From Acidobacteria bacterium RIFCSPLOWO2_12_FULL_66_21 (GTDB lineage Bacteria > Acidobacteriota > Vicinamibacteria > Vicinamibacterales > 2-12-FULL-66-21), in the NCBI GenBank assembly GCA_001767455.1, contig MELC01000016.1, forward strand, positions 1-40,596: a stretch of 40,596 bases of DNA, read 5' to 3'. Below, piece after piece: positions 17,946-26,537 of the stretch. Each line of letters opens with the position of its first letter. Position 1 is the first letter of the stretch. The position numbers and the translations under genes were made by a program. Under the pieces are notes generated by a model. The model saw only the letters and a program-made list of their open reading frames with translations, was not told the origin of the DNA and ran no database searches.

Positions 17946-18563
17946 CTTCTTATCCGATCCGGGACCCTGCTCCGCCGTAATCGCCGGTACCTGCAACGGC
18001 TCGACGACGAGGGGCGACACCAGCAACTCGCCGGCCACGACGATCTCCTTGCCCGCGCCTTCGGGCAGTTTGATGCCGCGCTGCGTCATCGCGAACAGCC
18101 GCCTGACCGCCGCCGCCTGTGCGGGATCGATCAGCACCTCGGGTGTGACACCGTCATGCAGCGCGGCCACCGCTCCGTCACGATGACGAACCGGTTGCGG
18201 GCGTCCCGCCGGCAGGGGCGGCGCGACTTCCGGCGGTTGTGTCGCGGCGATCACCTGCGGTGCGTGTGGCGGCTCCGCCGGCGAAGGTCGCGGCGCGGTC
18301 GCGACGATCGGCGCTGTCGGCGTGCCGGGCCGCAGCTCGAACATCATCAGCGCCGCGAGCGCGACGACCATCGATGCGGCGGCCGCGAGCGCGAACCACG
18401 GATGCGAACCGAACGTGCGCCGTGGCTGCGCCGTGATGCGCGCGCGTACTTTCGCCTGAAACTCGAGGGACGGCTCGACCAAAAGCGCCCGCCGGATCTC
18501 GGCTTCGGCCATCGCGACGACGCGCTCGTCCGCCTCGCTCAACGGGTCGTGTCGTTCATCCAT
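17898..18563 (-). CDS. Probable membrane anti-sigma factor
   Basis: Protein of 221 residues with one transmembrane helix (FALAAAASMVVALAALMMF, ~56-75). The N-terminal cytoplasmic part is acidic then basic (DPLSEADERVVAMAEAEIRRALLVEPSLEFQAKVRARI), and a Pro-rich periplasmic linker leads to a C-terminal module. The start overlaps the end of the ECF sigma gene by 25 bp, the classic sigma/anti-sigma arrangement. The usual zinc-binding HxxxCxxC is absent, so this would be a non-ZAS type; the role rests on context and topology. The C-terminus is repeat-derived, so the native end may have been lost. Confidence 0.65.
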   Translation of the reverse strand: MDERHDPLSEADERVVAMAEAEIRRALLVEPSLEFQAKVRARITAQPRRTFGSHPWFALAAAASMVVALAALMMFELRPGTPTAPIVATAPRPSPAEPPHAPQVIAATQPPEVAPPLPAGRPQPVRHRDGAVAALHDGVTPEVLIDPAQAAAVRRLFAMTQRGIKLPEGAGKEIVVAGELLVSPLVVEPLQVPAITAEQGPGSDKKSFQLPASSFQLPAES

Positions 18564-19090
18564 CGCAGTTTCTCCGCAAGTGCCTTCCGTCCCAGGAACA
18601 GCCTGGATTTCACCGTTCCTTCAGGGACGTCCAGCAACCGTGACACCTCGCGTATGTCGTGCCCTTCAATCGCCGCCAGCACGATTGCGACCCTGAGCTT
18701 CTCCGGCAGCTCATCGATCGCGCGCCAGAGATGCGCGGAGCGCTCCCGCGCTTCGGGCGACTGCTCCGTCGTCGCCGCGTCCTCGAAGATGTCCTGCTCG
18801 CGGCCGGTGCGACGGCGGTTGGCCCGCCATCGATCGATGGCCAGCCTCCACGTCGTCCGCACGAGCCAGGCGCGGAAGCGATCCCGGTCGCGCAGCCGGC
18901 TGAAGTGCTGAAACGCCCTGGCGAGGGCATCCTGCGCGACGTCCTCCGCATCCTGCCGGTGGCGCAGGACGCCGTAAGCCACTCGGAATGCAAGGGTTCC
19001 GGAGTCGCGCAGCCGCTGGTTGAAGTCCTGGTCGATGGCGTCGGAGGCTGTCACGAGCGCCCCAGCATAGCTCCCGGCCCACTCATTCAT
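18539..19090 (-). CDS. ECF-type sigma-70 factor
   Basis: Extracytoplasmic-function sigma factor of 183 residues that directs RNA polymerase to a small regulon. Region 2 is RVAYGVLRHRQDAEDVAQDALARAFQHF ... FRAWLVRTTWRLAIDRWRANRR. Region 4 is AIDELPEKLRVAIVLAAIEGHDIREVSRLLDVPEGTVKSRLFLGRKAL, with an intact helix-turn-helix. ATG 19090 is chosen because GGAG lies five bases upstream. It follows the GH47 mannosidase gene by 41 bp on the same strand and overlaps the probable anti-sigma gene, suggesting one operon. Whether the sigma factor controls the mannosidase is inference. Confidence 0.9.
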   Translation of the reverse strand: MNEWAGSYAGALVTASDAIDQDFNQRLRDSGTLAFRVAYGVLRHRQDAEDVAQDALARAFQHFSRLRDRDRFRAWLVRTTWRLAIDRWRANRRRTGREQDIFEDAATTEQSPEARERSAHLWRAIDELPEKLRVAIVLAAIEGHDIREVSRLLDVPEGTVKSRLFLGRKALAEKLRWMNDTTR

Positions 19091-19131
19091 CGAGGCTCCG
19101 CAAAGCAAGACGCCGCCGGGCGGCGGCCGGT

Positions 19132-20460
19132 TCAGTGCGTGAGAGGGTGGGCTTCGGTGTTGAAGACGACTTTTTTCAGGTCGATGGCGTCCGGTGCGAG
19201 GAGCAGGTAGGCGTACTTCAGCGTCTCGGCCAGGAAGAAGCTGTGCATGCGGTCCCCCTGCTTCTTCGTGGCGACATCCTGGAGGACGGTGTAGCCGGCT
19301 TCAGTACGGCAGTACTTCTTCAGATCGGCGAACATCGCGCGGCCCATCTCGACGTACCGCGGATCGTGGGTCAACTGCGAAAGGTAGTAGGCGGACTCGA
19401 TGATCTCGGGGCGGAGCTGATAGCCCGGACTCGTCACGCGCAGCGACTTGTAGTCGAGCTCCTCCGGCTCAATCCCGTGGAGCCTCCACATCTTGTAGCC
19501 GGATTCCTGCAGCCGCTTCGCGCGATCGAGATCGCCGCCAAGTGCGAGCACCGCCGGGAAGAACGCCTGGAGGGATCCGTACGTCGTCGCGCCGCGCCGG
19601 CCGGAATCCATGTCGGCCTCGCCGTACCACAGCCCGCCAGGGCCGTCATCGGCCAGGTGCGTGTTGATGGCCGTTAGGCTTCCCCGCCACATGTCGCCGC
19701 AGTCTTTGTCGCCGAACAGCTTCTCGCACTTGATCAGGTATTCGTAGAAGGAGTCGATCGCGCCGCCGATGTGCGTGCGTTTGTTCGTCCACTCGCCTGT
19801 CTCGACGTTGATCCCCTCCCCCACCAGTCCCGTGCGGCCGCGCCGTTTGTACAGCTCGACGATCGCGCGTTTCGCCTTGTCGAAATAGACGGGTTTGCCC
19901 GTCAACTTCGACAACGTGCCGAACTCGAGGATCAGCGTGCCGATTTCCGCCGGGTTCGACACGGCCTGCCGCGTCTTGCCGGTCTTGAGATTGACGAACA
20001 TGTACGGCATGCCGGTCGGCGAGCTGAATACCGGCAGCAGCCGGTTACCCAGATCCTCGGCCAGCGTCAGCAGGCGCTTGTCGCCGGTCATCTCGTGCGC
20101 CGACAGCAATCCCCCAAGGATGCGAATCGTGATCTCGAAGTTCTTGACCTCGATGTCCTTGTCGAAGCGCAGGTGTTCGGCGATGTAGTCGCGCGTCTTT
20201 GCCGCTTCGCCGTCGAGCCCCATCACGAGCATTGTGTCGAGCGCATCGACGGGTGTCATGTAGAGCGTGTCCGCATGCCAGTCGTGCGCAGTCTTGCTGA
20301 GCGGCTGCAGCTCGTCGTGCCCCCACGCGTACTGCTTGTAGCCGTTCCACGCGTGCAGGAACTCCTGCTTCACGTCCTCAGCGGTGACGTCGACGGCCGC
20401 CTGCCGCGGCGCCGCGCCGATAAGACTGGCCGCGATCACAAGAAAAAGCGAGGATCTCAT
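19132..20460 (-). CDS. Exported GH47 alpha-mannosidase
   Basis: Family 47 glycoside hydrolase of 442 residues: an inverting, Ca2+-dependent alpha-1,2-mannosidase of (alpha/alpha)7 fold, best known from eukaryotic N-glycan trimming and uncommon in bacteria. A signal peptide (to about residue 19) exports it. The opening AWNGYKQYAWGHDELQPLS is the family signature. The three catalytic acids of human ER mannosidase I (E330, D463, E599) appear as E109 (NFEITIR), D236 (GGAIDSFYEYLIK) and E352 (LRPEIIESAYYL). The Ca2+-coordinating Thr is T435 in the terminal VVFNTEAHPL. Everything needed for activity seems present. It heads a minus-strand run with the sigma and anti-sigma genes. Confidence 0.93.
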   Translation of the reverse strand: MRSSLFLVIAASLIGAAPRQAAVDVTAEDVKQEFLHAWNGYKQYAWGHDELQPLSKTAHDWHADTLYMTPVDALDTMLVMGLDGEAAKTRDYIAEHLRFDKDIEVKNFEITIRILGGLLSAHEMTGDKRLLTLAEDLGNRLLPVFSSPTGMPYMFVNLKTGKTRQAVSNPAEIGTLILEFGTLSKLTGKPVYFDKAKRAIVELYKRRGRTGLVGEGINVETGEWTNKRTHIGGAIDSFYEYLIKCEKLFGDKDCGDMWRGSLTAINTHLADDGPGGLWYGEADMDSGRRGATTYGSLQAFFPAVLALGGDLDRAKRLQESGYKMWRLHGIEPEELDYKSLRVTSPGYQLRPEIIESAYYLSQLTHDPRYVEMGRAMFADLKKYCRTEAGYTVLQDVATKKQGDRMHSFFLAETLKYAYLLLAPDAIDLKKVVFNTEAHPLTH

Positions 20461-20489
20461 GGCACCCCTTCAGCGGGACGGCGCGACAC

Positions 20490-20602
20490 ACGAGCCGCGA
20501 GCAACGAGCCGCCCGCCTTCGCGCCTGCGGCGCTTCGGCGCGGCAAGCCGTGCGCACCCGACACCCGGCACCCGGCACCCGGCACCCGGCACCCGGCACC
20601 CG
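20490..20602. repeat. ACGAGCC and GCACCCG heptamer arrays
   Basis: ACGAGCC, GCGAGCA, ACGAGCC at 20490-20510. Seven GCACCCG-type heptamers run from 20554 to 20602, between the divergent GH47 and DinB-like genes. Between the two sub-arrays is a GCGCC-rich block with local complementarity. Confidence 0.85.
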
Positions 20603-20621
20603 GTTAGGATATCCTCTTCCC

Positions 20622-21122
20622 ATGGCCATCAAAGACGCTTTATTACCCGAGTTCGATCATGAGATGGGGACGACGCGGCGGCTGCTGGAGCGGGTGCCCG
20701 AGCAGGACTTCGGATGGAAACCGCACAGCAAATCGATGGCCCTCGGTGAACTGACGGCGCATCTCGCGAACATTCCGACCTGGTGCACCACGATCCTGGG
20801 CGACCCGGTCTTCGACATTGCGAGTGTGCCCGACGACGCGCGGCCGAAGCCGGCCACGTCGCGCGCGGCGCTGCTCGCGGCGTTCGACGAGAAGATCGCG
20901 GCCGCCCGCGCGCGCCTGGCCGCCACCGGCGACGCCGAGATGATGTCGACGTGGACGCTGAAACACGGCGGGCAGGAGATCTTCACGATGCCGCGCGCCG
21001 CCGCCATCCGCTCGTTCGTCATGAGCCACATCATTCATCATCGAGGGCAACTGAGCGTGTACTTGCGCCTCAAGGACGTGCCGCTGCCTCCGATTTACGG
21101 CCCCACGGCGGACGAGGCGTAG
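20622..21122 (+). CDS. DinB-superfamily putative metal-dependent protein
   Basis: DinB/YfiT-like four-helix-bundle protein of 166 residues. The metal-binding His triad is present: H47 (ELTAHLANIP), H136 and H140 (SHIIHHRGQLSVYL). Members include thiol-dependent transferases and stress proteins; the reaction here is unknown. The ATG at 20622 is chosen because an in-frame upstream start would translate the GCACCCG repeats. Its TAG shares a base with the GTG start of the next gene, so the two are probably translationally coupled. Confidence 0.85.
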   Translation: MAIKDALLPEFDHEMGTTRRLLERVPEQDFGWKPHSKSMALGELTAHLANIPTWCTTILGDPVFDIASVPDDARPKPATSRAALLAAFDEKIAAARARLAATGDAEMMSTWTLKHGGQEIFTMPRAAAIRSFVMSHIIHHRGQLSVYLRLKDVPLPPIYGPTADEA

Positions 21123-22624
21123 TGAGCCGGCAGGAGACACGAGCGGCATTGCTGTTCGCGTTGTCGCTCGTCCCGTTCATCCTCCTGTGCGCCGTGAATT
21201 CCGCGGGCTACCGTTACGGCGCCTCTGACCAGGCGTTCTACGTTCCCGCCGTCCTCGCGCGGCTTGACCCGTCGTTGTTCCCTCGTGACGGCGCGCTCAT
21301 CGCCTCCCAGGCGCACCTCACGCTGATCGACGAGACGGTTGCCGCGCTGGCGCGCGCGACCGGCGCGACGCTCCCGGTTCTGCTCGCGTGGCTGTATGCG
21401 GGATCGCTGGCGCTGCTGGCCGGCGCCGCATGGCTCATCGCCCGCAGCCTGTACCGTTCGCGGTGGACGGCGCTCGCGCTGCTCGCCGCGCTGACGCTGC
21501 GTCACGCGATCTGGCGCACGGGCACCAACTCGCTCGAAGGCTACTTCCACCCGCGTCAGCTCGCGTTCGGGTTCGGCGCGCTGGCGATCGCGGCTCTCCT
21601 CCGCGGCCGGCTCCTGGGGGCCGCGGCGCTGGTGGCGGTCGCCGCCATGCTCCACCCGACCACGGCCCTCTGGTTCGCCGTGTGGATTGCAGTGGCGGCC
21701 TCGATCAACTGGGCACGCGGCGGTCGGTCGAGACGATGGTGGAGGGTGGCGACGGCAGCGGCGCTCGCGGCTGTGGCCGTTCTGTGGCTCGTCGTCGCGG
21801 GTCCGCTCGCGGGCCGGCTGGTGCGGATGGACCCGGAATGGCTCGCGACGCTCGTCACCAAGGACTATCTCTTTCCGCTCGACTGGCCGATCCTCGTGTG
21901 GGCGATCAACCTCGCGTATATCCCCATCATCCTGTTCGTCTATCGCTACCGTGTCATGGCCGGCGCCGTGACGGAACCTGAGCCCGCATTGGTCGCCGGC
22001 TGTCTGTCGCTGGCGATCATCTTCGGGGCGGCGCTGCCGTTCAACGCCGCGCGGCTCGCGCTCGCCGTGCAGCTTCAGATCCCGCGCGTGTTCTGGATGC
22101 TCGATCTCCTCGCCACTGTGTACGTCGTCTGGGCGCTCGCCGAGGGCGCTCGTCCGACGACGAGGCGCGCGCAGTGGGTCGCGGCGATTGTGGTGGTCGC
22201 GTCGATCGCCCGCGGGGGCTTCGTGATGCTGGTGGGTTTCCCGGAGCGCGCCGTCGCGCGCATCGACGTCCGCGACGACGACTGGGGGCGCACGATGGCC
22301 TGGGCACGGACCACGCGCGCGCACTCGGGCTGGATCGCCGACCCGCTGCACGCGATCAAGTACGGCACCAGCGTTCGCGTCGCCGGCGCCCGCGACGTCC
22401 TCGTCGAAGGCGTCAAGGACGCGGCGATCGGCATGTACGATCGCGCCGTCGCGATGCGCACGCGGGACCGGCTGCTCGCGCTGGGCGATTTCGATCGGCT
22501 CACCGCCGATCGCGCACGGCAGCTCGGCGCGGATTACGATCTCGACTTTCTCGTCACCGAAGCGCCGCTCGATCTGCCGCTGGCGTTCGAGTCAGGCACG
22601 CTTCGCGTCTATCGCCTGCGATAA
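21122..22624 (+). CDS. Polytopic membrane protein, possibly GT-C-like
   Basis: Integral membrane protein of 500 residues with roughly ten hydrophobic segments in its first 380 residues and a soluble C-terminal domain of ~120 residues. After the first helix, the loop YRYGASDQAFYVPAVLARLDPSLFPRD carries a conserved-looking Asp, and a later loop reads GYFHPRQLAFGF. This layout (acidic residue in the first extracytoplasmic loop, many helices, soluble tail) recalls GT-C glycosyltransferases or DUF-type mannosyltransferase-like proteins, but no family is certain. The GTG start overlaps the TAG of the DinB-like gene by one base. The end (TLRVYRLR) is followed by a GCAGCCC palindrome. Confidence 0.7.
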   Translation: MSRQETRAALLFALSLVPFILLCAVNSAGYRYGASDQAFYVPAVLARLDPSLFPRDGALIASQAHLTLIDETVAALARATGATLPVLLAWLYAGSLALLAGAAWLIARSLYRSRWTALALLAALTLRHAIWRTGTNSLEGYFHPRQLAFGFGALAIAALLRGRLLGAAALVAVAAMLHPTTALWFAVWIAVAASINWARGGRSRRWWRVATAAALAAVAVLWLVVAGPLAGRLVRMDPEWLATLVTKDYLFPLDWPILVWAINLAYIPIILFVYRYRVMAGAVTEPEPALVAGCLSLAIIFGAALPFNAARLALAVQLQIPRVFWMLDLLATVYVVWALAEGARPTTRRAQWVAAIVVVASIARGGFVMLVGFPERAVARIDVRDDDWGRTMAWARTTRAHSGWIADPLHAIKYGTSVRVAGARDVLVEGVKDAAIGMYDRAVAMRTRDRLLALGDFDRLTADRARQLGADYDLDFLVTEAPLDLPLAFESGTLRVYRLR

Positions 22625-22656
22625 TGGCTGCAACCAGTTTCAAAACCCCTTGTAGC

Positions 22657-22674
22657 GCAGCCCTTCGGGGCTGC
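22657..22674. repeat. Single GCAGCCC...GGGCTGC palindrome
   Basis: One hairpin unit (GCAGCCCTTCGGGGCTGC) preceded by GTAGC, the same flank as the last unit of the 7.1-kb array. It sits between the membrane protein gene and the YheT-like hydrolase gene. Confidence 0.8.
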
Positions 22675-22696
22675 CTTGCGGGTCGATAATCCATCC

Positions 22697-23680
22697 ATGT
22701 CCGAGTTCGTGCCCAGACGCGGCCTTCGAAGCGGCCACCTCATGACGCTGTATGCATGGGCCCGTCCGCGCCGTTTTCCGCGTCTCCCGCCAGCCGAGGA
22801 TCGCTTCTTCGATGTGGAGCCACGCACGCGCGTGCTCGCGCAGTGCCACTGGCACGCGGATCGCGCTGCGCATCCGGCGCTGCTTGCGCTGCACGGGCTC
22901 GAGGGGTCGAGCGCGGCGCACTACATGCGCGGGCTCGCCGACAAGGCGTACGCGCGCGGGTTCAGCGTGGTGCTGCTCAACCAGCGCAACTGCGGCGGCA
23001 CGGAGGAGCTGGCCGAGGGCTTGTACCACTCCGGACTCACCGCAGATGCCGACCACGTGATCCGGGAGATTGCGTCGGTCGATGGGATCCGGCGCGTCGT
23101 GGTCGCCGGGTATTCGCTCGGCGGTAATCTTGCGCTGAAGCTCGCCGGCGACTATGGCGACGCTCCGCCGCCGGAGCTGCGCGCGGTCTGCGCCGTCTCT
23201 CCCGTGGTGGAGCTGGCGGCGTGTGTCGACGCGCTCGAGCGCCGCCAGAATGTCGCCTACGAATGGAATTTCGTCCGCGGGCTCAAGGCGCGGATGCGCC
23301 GGAAATCCAGGTCCCACCCGGGCCGTTTTCCCGTCGAGCGTCTCGCCGCCGTACGCACCGTGCGCCAGTTCGACGAGGCGTTTACCGCGCCGTACTTCGG
23401 ATTCAACGGGGCCTCCGACTACTACCACCGCGCGAGCGCGATGCGCGTGATCGATCGGATCCGCATCCCCGCCCTGATCATCACGGCGGAGGACGACCCG
23501 TTCGTGCCGATCGCGCCGTTTCACGAGCCGGCGCTGTCCGGCAATCCCGATATCACGCTCGTGGTGACTCGGCACGGCGGACACTGCGGCTTCATCGCCG
23601 CTGCCGAAGACGGTGACGACGGGTACTGGGCCGAGCGGGAGATTATCGACTTTGCGGCGCGGGCGGCAGCGCCGCGATGA
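22697..23680 (+). CDS. YheT-like alpha/beta hydrolase
   Basis: Alpha/beta-hydrolase of 327 residues resembling the YheT/ABHD1-3 group, usually esterase- or lipase-like with unknown physiological substrate. The typical opening is RRGLRSGHLMTLYAWARPRR. The oxyanion-side loop is LLALHGLEGSSAAHY. The nucleophile is S140 in GYSLGGN, with acid D267 (ITAEDDPFVP) and H296 (RHGGHCGF). ATG 22697 is used; a TTG upstream lies in the palindrome region. It converges with the DUF72 gene, the two coding ends overlapping by 38 bp. Confidence 0.88.
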   Translation: MSEFVPRRGLRSGHLMTLYAWARPRRFPRLPPAEDRFFDVEPRTRVLAQCHWHADRAAHPALLALHGLEGSSAAHYMRGLADKAYARGFSVVLLNQRNCGGTEELAEGLYHSGLTADADHVIREIASVDGIRRVVVAGYSLGGNLALKLAGDYGDAPPPELRAVCAVSPVVELAACVDALERRQNVAYEWNFVRGLKARMRRKSRSHPGRFPVERLAAVRTVRQFDEAFTAPYFGFNGASDYYHRASAMRVIDRIRIPALIITAEDDPFVPIAPFHEPALSGNPDITLVVTRHGGHCGFIAAAEDGDDGYWAEREIIDFAARAAAPR

Positions 23681-24356
23681 GCCGTCGCGCGAAGTCCGGC
23701 CCGAGTCCCTGCTCTTCGTGCTTGAAGTACACGAAGGTGTCCACGTCGCCAAGGCCGCCAATCGTCTGCGCCCAGCGGTCGATGTCCGCCTGCTGGTATC
23801 CCTCGTCGCGCAGCCGGAAGTAAGCGTAGGCGGCCGTGAGCTCCACGGGCGTGTGCAGCTTTTCGCTGTCGGCAACGCAGAGCGCGAGGTCCCGCGCGCG
23901 CAGCGTGTCGTAGACGGACGCGTCGAACCACGTGGGATGGCGGAACTCGAAAGCCGCGCGCATCCCTTCCGGGATCAGCTCCACGAACGCGCGGAGCACA
24001 TCGACGTCCTTCTTGAAGGCCGGAGGAAGCTGGAAGAGGAGGACGGCGAGTTTCGGGCCGAGCGTCCGCGCCGTGCGGCAGAAGGCGAGCGTCAGATCCT
24101 CGCAGCGCTGCAGCTTCGCGTCGTGGGTGATGCGGCGCGGCGCCTTCAACGTGAAGGAGAACGACGGGGGCGTCCCGTCCGCCCAGCCGGCCAGCAGCTT
24201 CTCGGTCGGCATGCGGTAGAACGTGTAGTTGATCTCAACCGTCGAGAACCGCTCGGCGTAGTACGCGAGCATCTTGCTGGCGGGCAGCTTCTCGGGATAG
24301 AAGCTGCCGCGCCATTCGGGGTAGTTGTAGCCGGACGTCCCGACATGGATGGCCAT
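23643..24356 (-). CDS. DUF72 (YecE-like) protein
   Basis: TIM-barrel-like DUF72 protein of 237 residues and unknown function. Family hallmarks are the opening VGTSGYNYPEWRGSFYPEKLP, then YYAERFSTVEINYTFYRMP, FSFTLKAPRRITH, LLFQLPPAFKKD and the C-terminal DTFVYFKHEEQGLGPDFARRL. The start at ATG 24356 matches the usual N-terminus. The 3' end overlaps the convergent hydrolase gene by 38 bp. No partner gene suggests a function. Confidence 0.9.
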   Translation of the reverse strand: MAIHVGTSGYNYPEWRGSFYPEKLPASKMLAYYAERFSTVEINYTFYRMPTEKLLAGWADGTPPSFSFTLKAPRRITHDAKLQRCEDLTLAFCRTARTLGPKLAVLLFQLPPAFKKDVDVLRAFVELIPEGMRAAFEFRHPTWFDASVYDTLRARDLALCVADSEKLHTPVELTAAYAYFRLRDEGYQQADIDRWAQTIGGLGDVDTFVYFKHEEQGLGPDFARRLIAALPPAPQSR

Positions 24357-24382
24357 AGAAGAAATGATACAGGCGTCTTCGC

Positions 24383-25186
24383 TCAGAACCGCGTGCCGAT
24401 GCGAAAGCCGTAGCTGACGAGGGCCCCCTTCTCCACCTCCGCCGATAGGATGAGCGCCCGCCACCGGTACGAAACCCCCGCATAGGCGAGTGAGTCCTGG
24501 GCTGTGGCCGGCTCGAGGTCGACATCCTTCGACCGTTCGGCCGCAATCGACGTGCTTGCCGCGACGCCGACATATGGCGACAGGGGACCAAGGGTTCGAC
24601 TGACGGACACGTCGAAGCCCGCGTTGGCGACCACGACCTCGGATGGCCCGATCAACGCCGAGATGCTCGGCCTGATCGAGACGGACACCGGTCGCGCGGG
24701 CCCCTGCCGCAGCAGGGCAATCGTGGTGTCGACGCCAGCCGCCCCGTAGTTGGAGTAAGGGTTCAGCCCGCCCCACGCGCCCACGTCGACCCGATCGCTC
24801 ACCCCGAACCGGGCGACGATTCGCGGCAACGAGATGGACTCGCCCAGCCAGTGGTCCGCTGCAGGATGCGACATCGTGTTGTTCCACGCCCCTTTCGCAT
24901 CGCCCACCGGCGTACTGGTGAACTGCACACTGATGTCGACGTTGCCTTTTCCCAGGGTTGTGGTGTCGCCAAGCTGACGGAACCGCAGGACCGAACCGAG
25001 TTCGGCGGCGAACTCCTTGAACTCATCCTTCGTGAGCTCCGGATGCAGATCGAAGAAGCAACTGCGATAGGCGTCGCTGACGTGCAGGGTCGGCCTGCCA
25101 GTGCCCGGCTGCTGCGCGCTGGCGGGGGCCGGGGCGAGGATCGCCACGAGCCCCAGGGTACTGATCACGATCGATAACGGTCTCAT
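24383..25186 (-). CDS. Exported outer-membrane-type protein of unknown function
   Basis: Exported protein of about 267 residues. A signal peptide (MRPLSIVISTLGLVAILAPAPASAQ) is followed by a short conserved-looking segment with a Cys (DAYRSCFFDLHPELTKDEFKEFAAELG). The rest is strand-rich (VARFGVSDRVDVGAWGGLNPYSNYG ... RPVSVSIRPSISALIG ... LSPYVGVAASTSIAAER) and ends in an aromatic residue (SYGFRIGTRF), typical of outer-membrane beta-barrels. ATG 25186 is favoured because GGAGGTG lies just upstream; two in-frame upstream ATGs exist. It starts 27 bp upstream of the DUF72 gene on the same strand. No specific family recognised. Confidence 0.75.
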   Translation of the reverse strand: MRPLSIVISTLGLVAILAPAPASAQQPGTGRPTLHVSDAYRSCFFDLHPELTKDEFKEFAAELGSVLRFRQLGDTTTLGKGNVDISVQFTSTPVGDAKGAWNNTMSHPAADHWLGESISLPRIVARFGVSDRVDVGAWGGLNPYSNYGAAGVDTTIALLRQGPARPVSVSIRPSISALIGPSEVVVANAGFDVSVSRTLGPLSPYVGVAASTSIAAERSKDVDLEPATAQDSLAYAGVSYRWRALILSAEVEKGALVSYGFRIGTRF

Positions 25187-25293
25187 AAACACCTCCATGG
25201 CCGTATGGCCAGTCATGAGGTGAGTTACGAGACCTCCCGGCGTGTGTACTTGTCAGGAGACGACAGCGCCTTGACATTCGGCGACAATCCGCA

Positions 25294-25525
25294 CCGGCCG
25301 GCAGCCCTAAAGGGCTGCGCAACAGGGAATTTCGCTGCGCCGGCCGGCAGCCCTAAAGGGCGGCGCAACAGGGAATTTCGCTGCGCCGCCGGCAGCCCTA
25401 AAGGGCGGCGCAACAGGGAATTTCGCTGCGCCGGCCGGCAGCCCTAAAGGGCGGCGCAACAGGGAATTTCGCTGCGCGGTCTAAAGGGCTGCGCAACAGG
25501 GAATTTCGCTGCGCGGTCTAAAGGA
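25294..25525. repeat. ~46-bp tandem repeats with GCAGCCC(T/C)AAAGGGC core
   Basis: Four near-complete units of 45-46 bp (starting about 25294, 25340, 25386 and 25431) and two shorter ones carry CCGGCCGGCAGCCCTAAAGG, GC(T/G)GCGCAACAGGGAATTTC and GCTGCG. The shared core links them to the 7.1- and 22.7-kb palindromes. The last unit overlaps the stop codon of the AraC gene. The rest of the 25187-25517 gap holds no gene that I can support. Confidence 0.88.
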
Positions 25526-26537
25526 CGGCGGTCCGGCGGCGATACTCGGTGGGCGTCTGGCCGGACCAGCGCTTGAACGCGCGGTTGAACGAGCTCTGTT
25601 CGGCGAACCCCAGGAGATACGCGACCTCCGTGCCGGCGATGTCTCCCGGTGCCAGGTAGGACTTCGCCGCCCGAAAGCGCATCTCCTCCAGCACGTCGTT
25701 GAAGAGGACGCCCTGATCCCTGAGGCGCCGCTGCAGGGTCCGAGGGCTCATGGCCAGTCGCCTGGCGATCGATTCGAGCTTTGGGTTGCCACCACGCAGC
25801 TCGGCCTCGATCGCCTCCCGCACGCGGCCGACGATGTCGGCGGGGCTGGGAAGCTGGTCGAGGAGCATCCTGGCGTGGGTGTCGAGGACGGAGAACAAGG
25901 CTAGATCACTGCCCGTGCATGGCGTGTCCCAGACGTCTCGGGCGATCACCATCTGGCACGTCTCCGCGCCGAACCTGACCGGGCACTCGAAGATGCGCTC
26001 GTGCTCGCTGATGTCCGCCGGTCGCGGGTGGCTGAACTCCACGCGCATCAGCGGAAACCGCTGGTTGGTGGCTATGCGCGTGCGCAGGAACACGGCGGCC
26101 AGCACGTACTCCGCATAGGGCCGCGTGATCGTGGAGGGACGCGAGGGCGCCTCGGCGGCGAACGTGACGTGGCGGTCGCCCACCGCGTACGGCAACCGGA
26201 CCACCTCATGGATGATCGGGAAGTAGTCCGAGACCTTGGCGAGCGCCGCGCCGATTGTCGGCGCACTCGACGCCAGGAAATCGATGACGCGATAGGCCCC
26301 GAACGGCAGCACCTCGATGGCGTGGAGGGCCAGGTTGGGGTCCTTGGACAACTCGTAGGCCTTCTGCCAGACGGCATCGACCTGCTCGATGGGAATCCGG
26401 GCGTCGGGGTCCTGGAGAGTGACGGGGTCGAGCCTCGCGGCCCGGAGGATCTGCTCCGTGTCGAGGCCGAGCCGAGCGCACGCATCGATCATGGCCCGGC
26501 TGGACACGGTGAGGACTGAGACGCTCACGCCCCGCAT
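25518..26537 (-). CDS. AraC-family transcriptional regulator (Arabinose_bd type)
   Basis: DNA-binding regulator of 339 residues. The N-terminal ~190 residues match the ligand-sensing domain of the OruR/ArgR-like AraC subgroup (DACARLGLDTEQILRAARLDPVTLQDPDARIPIEQVDAVWQKAYEL). The C-terminal ~100 residues carry the double helix-turn-helix (LESIARRLAMSPRTLQRRLRDQG and TEVAYLLGFAEQSSFNRAFKRWSGQTPTEYRRR). ATG 26537 gives the standard length; upstream in-frame codons would add an implausible extension. It is divergent from the orphan permease pair (226-bp gap) and may control it. The stop codon lies within the last copy of the neighbouring repeat, so the final residues (TAVL) may be secondary. Confidence 0.9.
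   Translation of the reverse strand: MRGVSVSVLTVSSRAMIDACARLGLDTEQILRAARLDPVTLQDPDARIPIEQVDAVWQKAYELSKDPNLALHAIEVLPFGAYRVIDFLASSAPTIGAALAKVSDYFPIIHEVVRLPYAVGDRHVTFAAEAPSRPSTITRPYAEYVLAAVFLRTRIATNQRFPLMRVEFSHPRPADISEHERIFECPVRFGAETCQMVIARDVWDTPCTGSDLALFSVLDTHARMLLDQLPSPADIVGRVREAIEAELRGGNPKLESIARRLAMSPRTLQRRLRDQGVLFNDVLEEMRFRAAKSYLAPGDIAGTEVAYLLGFAEQSSFNRAFKRWSGQTPTEYRRRTAVL

Noticed and set aside
25294-25525. Possible CRISPR array
   Set aside because: The ~46-bp units are contiguous with no unique spacers, contain an internal palindrome, and no cas gene is near.
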